Positions 58,720 to 62,780 of a stretch of 62,780 nt of DNA are shown here, one piece after another. Both the position numbers and the translations under genes were made by a program. The DNA is from Acidobacteriota bacterium (GTDB taxonomy: Bacteria; Acidobacteriota; Terriglobia; Terriglobales; Acidobacteriaceae): assembly GCA_021799405.1 (NCBI GenBank), contig JAJZAL010000007.1:1-62780 (forward strand), in the 5' to 3' direction. Numbering within the stretch: the stretch's first letter is position 1; each line of letters begins with the position of its first letter. The notes beneath the pieces were generated by a model. The model did not search any database and was not told the DNA's origin. It was given only the letters and a program-made list of their open reading frames with translations.

Positions 58720-59100
58720 TTAAGCCAGAAACCACTCCCACTGCTCCTCTGTCAGTGGCACTACCGAAAGACGCCCAATGACGATGAGGGGAGATCCGGC
58801 AAACAGCTTCTCCGCCTTGATCTGCGCCAGCGTTTTGGGGTTTTTCAGCCGCCTGCCGACCTTTACGCGCACGATGGGTACCTTCGGGTTGCCGGGGTCC
58901 ACGCTCACAACGGCTCCGGTTCCCACAGCGGTGCGCTCGTCACTGGTGTGGTAGAAGATCCACTTTGTTCCCGGCTTCATCTCGCGCAGGTGCTTCACGG
59001 CCGTAGGGTTTGTCACGCCATCCCATACGGTTTCCCCGTCGCGCAGGAAGTCGTCGAAAGAGTAAACATCAGGCTCGGTCTTGAAAAGAAAGTAGCTCAT
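58720..59100 (-). CDS. EVE-domain protein
   Basis: A 126-residue single-domain protein spanning the whole EVE fold. SYFLFKTEPDVYSFDDF opens it, WDGVTNPTAVKHLREMKPGT and FYHTSDERTAVGTGAVVS form the binding groove, and VGRRLKNP and LVIGRLSVVPLTEEQWEWFL close it. EVE domains are PUA-related and read modified bases in DNA or RNA. It ends 16 bases from the convergent exonuclease gene and diverges from aroC across a repeat-bearing gap. No restriction or modification partner is adjacent. Confidence 0.93.
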   Translation of the reverse strand: MSYFLFKTEPDVYSFDDFLRDGETVWDGVTNPTAVKHLREMKPGTKWIFYHTSDERTAVGTGAVVSVDPGNPKVPIVRVKVGRRLKNPKTLAQIKAEKLFAGSPLIVIGRLSVVPLTEEQWEWFLA

Positions 59101-59270
59101 GGACAGTGGTCAGTGATCAGTTGTCAGTTGGACTGACTGTCGCGGTAAGTCAGGCGCCGCGGTCACGCAAGCAGAATACATGAAGGTTCCACGCCGTCCG
59201 TCGGCAGAGTCGGAAAACAATGAACAGATTACCGTTTGTTGGCCTCTGATTCCTGACCCCTGACAACTGT
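59101..59270. repeat. Non-coding stretch with inverted TCAGT-type arms
   Basis: CAGTTGTCAG (59118-59127) and CTGACAACTG (59260-59269) are perfect inverted copies. Each sits in a low-complexity context of heptamer-like units (AGTGGTCAGTGATCAG on the left, CTGATTCCTGACCCC on the right), about 130 bp apart. No gene is present. The layout echoes that at 7471-7680, suggesting one class of dispersed intergenic element with variable core. Confidence 0.5.
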
Positions 59271-59290
59271 CGCAGCCCCTCCGCTACAAT
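59260..59290 (+). promoter_or_regulatory. Possible aroC promoter with near-leaderless start
   Basis: TACAAT (59285-59290) is a good -10 element only nine bases before the aroC ATG, so the transcript would begin at or within a few bases of the start codon. CTGACA (59260-59265), inside the right arm of the repeat, is a -35 match but at 19-base spacing. There is no clear ribosome site. Confidence 0.35.
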
Positions 59291-59299
59291 GGAATCAAT

Positions 59300-60478
59300 A
59301 TGATCCGTTTCTCCACCGCCGGCGAGTCCCACGGCGAGGCACTGATTGCGCTGGTTTCAGGTTTCCCCGCTGGCGTCCCGGTCGATCTCGATTTCGTAAA
59401 CCGCGAGCTATGGCGCCGCCAGCAGGGCTACGGCCGCGGCGGGCGCATGAAGATCGAGACCGACAAAGCCCATGTCCTCTCCGGCGTTCGTCACGGCAAG
59501 ACCATCGGCTCGCCGATTGCGATCGAAATCATTAACCGAGACTGGAAGAACTGGGAGGAGAAGCTTCCCGTCGAGGCCGGCGATCCCGCCAAGCACCAGG
59601 CGGTGGCCTCGCCGCGCCCCGGCCATGCCGACCTGGCCGGAGCCCTCAAGTACAACTTTCCTGACGCTCGCTATGTGCTGGAGCGTGCTTCAGCCCGCGA
59701 GACCACCGCCCGTGTTGCCGCCGGGGGCTTCGCCAAGTTGTACCTCCGGGCACTCGGCATCGAAGTGCTCAGCCACGTCATCCGCGTCGGCCGCGCGGAG
59801 CTTTGCCGCGCAGCCGCCTGGGAGGAGATCGCCGCCGTCGCCGCCAAAGACGAAGTTGTGCTCGGCTGCGTCGACCCCGACACGGAAGACCGCATGAAAG
59901 AAGAGGTCGAGGAGGCTGCCCGTACCGGCGATACGGTAAACGGTGTCTTTGAGGTGGTGGTGCACAATGTTCCCGCGGGCCTTGGCACTTACGCCAACTG
60001 GGACGAGCGTCTCGACGGGTTGCTCGCCTGGGCCGTGATGAGCCTGCAGGCCGTCAAGGCGGTCGAGATAGGTCGCGGCGTCACCGCCGCCGAATCCTTT
60101 GGTTCCCAGGTCCATGATCCGATTCAGTACGCCGCCGGGGATGTCGGCAAGCCAACCCGCTTTACCCGCCCCCACAATAACGCCGGCGGCCTTGAGGGTG
60201 GCGTCTCCAACGGCGAGGACATTGTGGTGCGCGGCTATCTGAAGCCAATTTCTACGTTGCGCAAGCCTCTGGAATCCGTGCGCTTCGACACCCGCGAGCC
60301 CACCAGCGCCAGCTACGAGCGCAGCGATATCTGCGTTGTGCCCGCGGGCGGCGTGGCCGCCGAGGCAATGGTGGCCCTTACCGTCGCCAACGTGGTTCAG
60401 CAAAAGTTCGGCGGCGATTCGCTGTTGGAATTGAAACGGAATTTCGATGGCTACATCGAACAGATACGGAGATACTAG
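59300..60478 (+). CDS. aroC: Chorismate synthase
   Basis: A 392-residue enzyme of the usual length. The signatures are GESHGEALIALVSGFPAGV at the start, RQQGYGRGGRMKIETDKAHVLSGVRHGKTIGSPIAI, and RPGHADLAGALKYNFPDARYVLERASARETTARVAAG. GGLEGGVSNGEDIVVRG near residue 295 is a further flavin-site segment. It converts 5-enolpyruvylshikimate 3-phosphate to chorismate, the last step of the shikimate pathway, using reduced FMN. It begins a run of housekeeping genes; def follows nine bases later. Confidence 0.97.
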   Translation: MIRFSTAGESHGEALIALVSGFPAGVPVDLDFVNRELWRRQQGYGRGGRMKIETDKAHVLSGVRHGKTIGSPIAIEIINRDWKNWEEKLPVEAGDPAKHQAVASPRPGHADLAGALKYNFPDARYVLERASARETTARVAAGGFAKLYLRALGIEVLSHVIRVGRAELCRAAAWEEIAAVAAKDEVVLGCVDPDTEDRMKEEVEEAARTGDTVNGVFEVVVHNVPAGLGTYANWDERLDGLLAWAVMSLQAVKAVEIGRGVTAAESFGSQVHDPIQYAAGDVGKPTRFTRPHNNAGGLEGGVSNGEDIVVRGYLKPISTLRKPLESVRFDTREPTSASYERSDICVVPAGGVAAEAMVALTVANVVQQKFGGDSLLELKRNFDGYIEQIRRY

Positions 60479-60487
60479 TAAGCCACG

Positions 60488-60997
60488 ATGATTTTGAAGA
60501 TTGTCAAATATCCTGACCCCGTATTGCAGCAGCCCGGCGAGCCGGTGACCGAGTTTAACGATGAGTTGCGCCAGTTTGTTGCCGACATGTTTGAGACCAT
60601 GTACGCGTCGCAAGGCATCGGCCTGGCCGCGCAGCAGGTGGGCGTCGCCAAGCGCGTCACGGTGATTGACCTGAGCCAGGGCAAGGATCCCGAGCAGAAG
60701 CTGACGCTGATCAACCCCGAGGTCATCTTCCGCGAGGGGCGCCAGTATGAAGAGGAAGGCTGCCTCAGTTTTCCTGAGATTCGCGAGAAGGTTGTTCGCG
60801 CCTTCAAGGTCCGCGTACGCGCACAGGACGCGAACGGTAACTGGTTCGAGATGGACGGCGAAGAGTTGCTTTCGCGCGCCTTTCAGCACGAGATTGACCA
60901 CCTCGACGGCATCCTGTTCATCTTTCGCATGAGCGCGCTCAAGCGCAATCTCAACCTGCGCAAGATTCGCAAGATGCAGAGTGAAGGCGCCTGGTAG
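60488..60997 (+). CDS. def: Peptide deformylase
   Basis: A 169-residue metallo-enzyme with all three deformylase motifs: GIGLAAQQVG (about residue 44), EEGCLSFPE with the metal-binding Cys (about 92), and QHEIDHLDG with the HExxH metal site (about 136). It removes the N-formyl group from nascent proteins. Placed directly before fmt, which adds the formyl group to initiator tRNA: the classical def-fmt pairing. The C-terminal NLRKIRKMQSEGAW resembles the family end. Confidence 0.97.
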   Translation: MILKIVKYPDPVLQQPGEPVTEFNDELRQFVADMFETMYASQGIGLAAQQVGVAKRVTVIDLSQGKDPEQKLTLINPEVIFREGRQYEEEGCLSFPEIREKVVRAFKVRVRAQDANGNWFEMDGEELLSRAFQHEIDHLDGILFIFRMSALKRNLNLRKIRKMQSEGAW

Positions 60998-61106
60998 CTC
61001 TTATGAACTGGCCCCCAAAATCGGGGTGCCGCATCCTCGTTTCGCCTGTGCTTCGGCGGCTAGGGTGGGAAAGAGCGACCTCCGACCGGCGCTCACCAGG
61101 AGTCCG

Positions 61107-62054
61107 ATGAAACTCGTCTTCTGTGGTACTCCCAGCTTCGCGGTTCCAACGCTCGAAGCGCTGCTCGCCGCGGGCCACGAGATTGCGCTGGTGGTTTCGC
61201 AGCCTGACCGCCCTGTTGGCCGTCACCTGCAACTCACGCCGCCTCCCGTCAAGCAAGCCGCGTTGACTGCGGGACTTGCTGTCACGCAGCCCGAGAAGAT
61301 TCGCAATAACGCCGAGTTTCGCACTCAACTTGAGGTTATTGCCCCTGCATGCATCGTAGTTGTGGCTTACGGGCGCATCATTCCTTCCTGGATGCTGGCG
61401 CTGCCCAGGTTCGGATGCATCAACCTCCATGCCTCGCTGCTGCCGAAATACCGCGGCGCCGCGCCCATCCAGTGGGCCGTTGCCATGGGCGAGCAGGTTA
61501 CGGGCAACACTACGATGCTTCTTGAAGAAGGACTCGATACCGGTCCGATCCTGCTGCAGCGGACGCTCGCCATTGCTCCCCATCAGACTGCGGCGGATTT
61601 GTTTCCCATCCTTGCCCAGGCCGGCGCGCCTTTGGTGGTCGAAACTATTGCTGGCCTCGCCAGCGGAACCATCCATCCGCAGTCGCAGGATCACGCCCTG
61701 GCTACCCTGGCTCCGCTGCTCAATCGCGAAGACGGCCACATGGATTTTTCGGGCCGCGCGGCCACCGAGCTTTACAACCGGTGGCGCGGCTTCCAGCCCT
61801 GGCCCGGCGCATTCACCTCGCTCGAAGGCAAAAAGCTCATCGTTCATCGCATGGCGGTTGCTACACCACCAGGCGACGCGTCTTCCGCGGCGCAGTCCGG
61901 CCAGATCCACATCAAGGATCATCGCCTGTTCGTAGCCTGCGCCGCCCATACCTGGTTGGAGATCACCGAGTTGCAACTCGAAGGGAAAAGGCGCCATTCG
62001 GCAGCCGAGTTTCTGCGCGGAAACCCGCTTGCCTCCGGTGCTTGCCTGGGCTGA
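61107..62054 (+). CDS. fmt: Methionyl-tRNA formyltransferase
   Basis: A 315-residue enzyme. The Rossmann-type N-terminal domain begins MKLVFCGTPSFAVPTLEALL. The formyl-tetrahydrofolate site has NLHASLLPKYRGAAPIQWA with the conserved Asn, His and following SLLP, and GLDTGPIL. The C-terminal OB-like domain begins near residue 205. It formylates Met-tRNA for initiation. ATG at 61107 starts the conserved domain; the frame is open further upstream into the def end but without conserved sequence. rsmB begins six bases after its stop. Confidence 0.95.
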   Translation: MKLVFCGTPSFAVPTLEALLAAGHEIALVVSQPDRPVGRHLQLTPPPVKQAALTAGLAVTQPEKIRNNAEFRTQLEVIAPACIVVVAYGRIIPSWMLALPRFGCINLHASLLPKYRGAAPIQWAVAMGEQVTGNTTMLLEEGLDTGPILLQRTLAIAPHQTAADLFPILAQAGAPLVVETIAGLASGTIHPQSQDHALATLAPLLNREDGHMDFSGRAATELYNRWRGFQPWPGAFTSLEGKKLIVHRMAVATPPGDASSAAQSGQIHIKDHRLFVACAAHTWLEITELQLEGKRRHSAAEFLRGNPLASGACLG

Positions 62055-62060
62055 ACAACC

Positions 62061-62780
62061 ATGTCTGCCATCTCTCCAGCCCGAAGAGCTGCATACGACA
62101 TTCTCATGGCCGTCGAGCAGGGCCGGTCCCATTCCGACGACCTTCTGCGAGCCAAGGCCGTCAGCGCCCTCTCGCCGCCGGACCGGAACCTGGCAACGGC
62201 GCTGGTACTGGGCGTACTCCGCTGGCAGATTCGCCTTGACCACCAGCTTCGCGCCCTGCTCGTCCGCCCCAACGCCCGGCTCGATTCTGAAGTTCAGACC
62301 GCTCTTCGTCTCGGCGCTTTCCAGCTTCTGCATCTTGACCGCGTGCCCGCTCGTGCCGCCATCGATGAAAGCGTCGAGCTGGCCAAGCAATCCGGCCATC
62401 GCTATGCCGCACGCATGGTCAATGCTGTTTTGCGCAAGCTGGCCGGTGCTATCCAACAGGCAAATTTTCCTGAGGACTCACCGGCCGGGTTGGCCGTGTC
62501 CCAGGCGCATCCTGCGTGGCTGGTCGAGCGCTGGGCGGCCTGCTACGGACTTGCGACTGCAAACGCCATCTGCCGCCACGGCCAGAGCCAGCCCGCGCAA
62601 TCCATCCGCCTCGCGAGCCCCGCCGCCGAAGCCGAGCTTATTCAGGAAGGGGTCGAACTCGCGCCGGGAGAGCTGCTCACGGACGCCCGCATAGTTGTCT
62701 CGGGCGATGTGACGGTTACGGCAGCCTTTCGCGAGGGCCACATCCGCTTCCAGGATGAAGGCTCGCAACTGATCGCCGAG
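62061..62780 (+). CDS. rsmB: 16S rRNA m5C967 methyltransferase, N-terminal part
   Basis: The first 240 codons of a gene cut by the window edge. The N-terminal NusB-like RNA-binding domain is present (ARRAAYDILMAVEQGRSHSDDLL, RNLATALVLGVLRWQIRLDHQL, LDRVPARAAIDESVELAK, VNAVLRKLA). A linker and the start of the methyltransferase part (EGHIRFQDEGSQLIAE) follow. The catalytic cysteines would lie beyond the edge. It completes the common def-fmt-rsmB arrangement. Confidence 0.92.
   Translation, partial: MSAISPARRAAYDILMAVEQGRSHSDDLLRAKAVSALSPPDRNLATALVLGVLRWQIRLDHQLRALLVRPNARLDSEVQTALRLGAFQLLHLDRVPARAAIDESVELAKQSGHRYAARMVNAVLRKLAGAIQQANFPEDSPAGLAVSQAHPAWLVERWAACYGLATANAICRHGQSQPAQSIRLASPAAEAELIQEGVELAPGELLTDARIVVSGDVTVTAAFREGHIRFQDEGSQLIAE

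Overview
The window reads as a chromosomal segment of an acidobacterium, most likely class Terriglobia (family-level placement is a guess). The support is an Oar-like TonB-dependent receptor with an N-terminal carboxypeptidase-regulatory-like domain, a VWFA-related protein of the type common in Acidobacteria, a DUF1844 protein, secreted orphan proteins, a GC-rich base composition, and an accessory region dominated by Tat-exported sulfatases and glycoside hydrolases. No phage, IS element, CRISPR array or rRNA was seen.

Region 1 (1-13.8 kb) is mostly housekeeping: a DUF4142 protein, an AIM24-like protein, an AI-2E family transporter, a GH16 hydrolase, a secreted HExxH metallopeptidase, YgfZ, DUF1844, a PhnP-like metallo-hydrolase overlapping ribF, a small membrane protein behind a bifunctional class A penicillin-binding protein, and an S41-type protein that has lost both residues of its catalytic dyad.

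Region 2 (13.9-23.2 kb) is surface-oriented. A phosphoglycosyl transferase and a large SLBB polysaccharide export protein are divergent around a 0.7-kb AT-rich gap that carries a near-consensus sigma-54 promoter. They are followed by a 1046-residue secreted orphan and a VWFA-related protein.

Region 3 (23.4-53.4 kb) is a carbohydrate island. On the plus strand are a secreted glycosidase-like protein, a short broken receptor start, a full TonB-dependent receptor, CutC and a DeoR-type regulator. On the minus strand, from 44.8 down to 32.3 kb, nine genes run head to tail: three Tat-exported sulfatases, a beta-helix protein, a KdgT-type permease, a DUF1537 acid-sugar kinase, a PdxA-type dehydrogenase and two 81%-identical UroD-superfamily proteins that keep the zinc motif of corrinoid methyltransferases. 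A GH3 beta-glucosidase diverges from it. A second minus-strand set (HGSNAT-like membrane protein, SDR, GH20) follows. Together this looks like desulfation and depolymerisation of a sulfated, possibly uronate- or amino-sugar-containing glycan, followed by acid-sugar uptake, phosphorylation and decarboxylating oxidation. The tandem UroD-like pair has no obvious step in the known pathway and is the most interesting item here.

Region 4 (53.7-62.8 kb) is housekeeping again: an intact S41 protease, a PpiC/SurA-type isomerase with an odd basic tail, a YhaM-like nuclease, an EVE protein, and aroC-def-fmt-rsmB, the last cut by the window edge.

All calls rest on reading the sequence and family knowledge; no database search was run.
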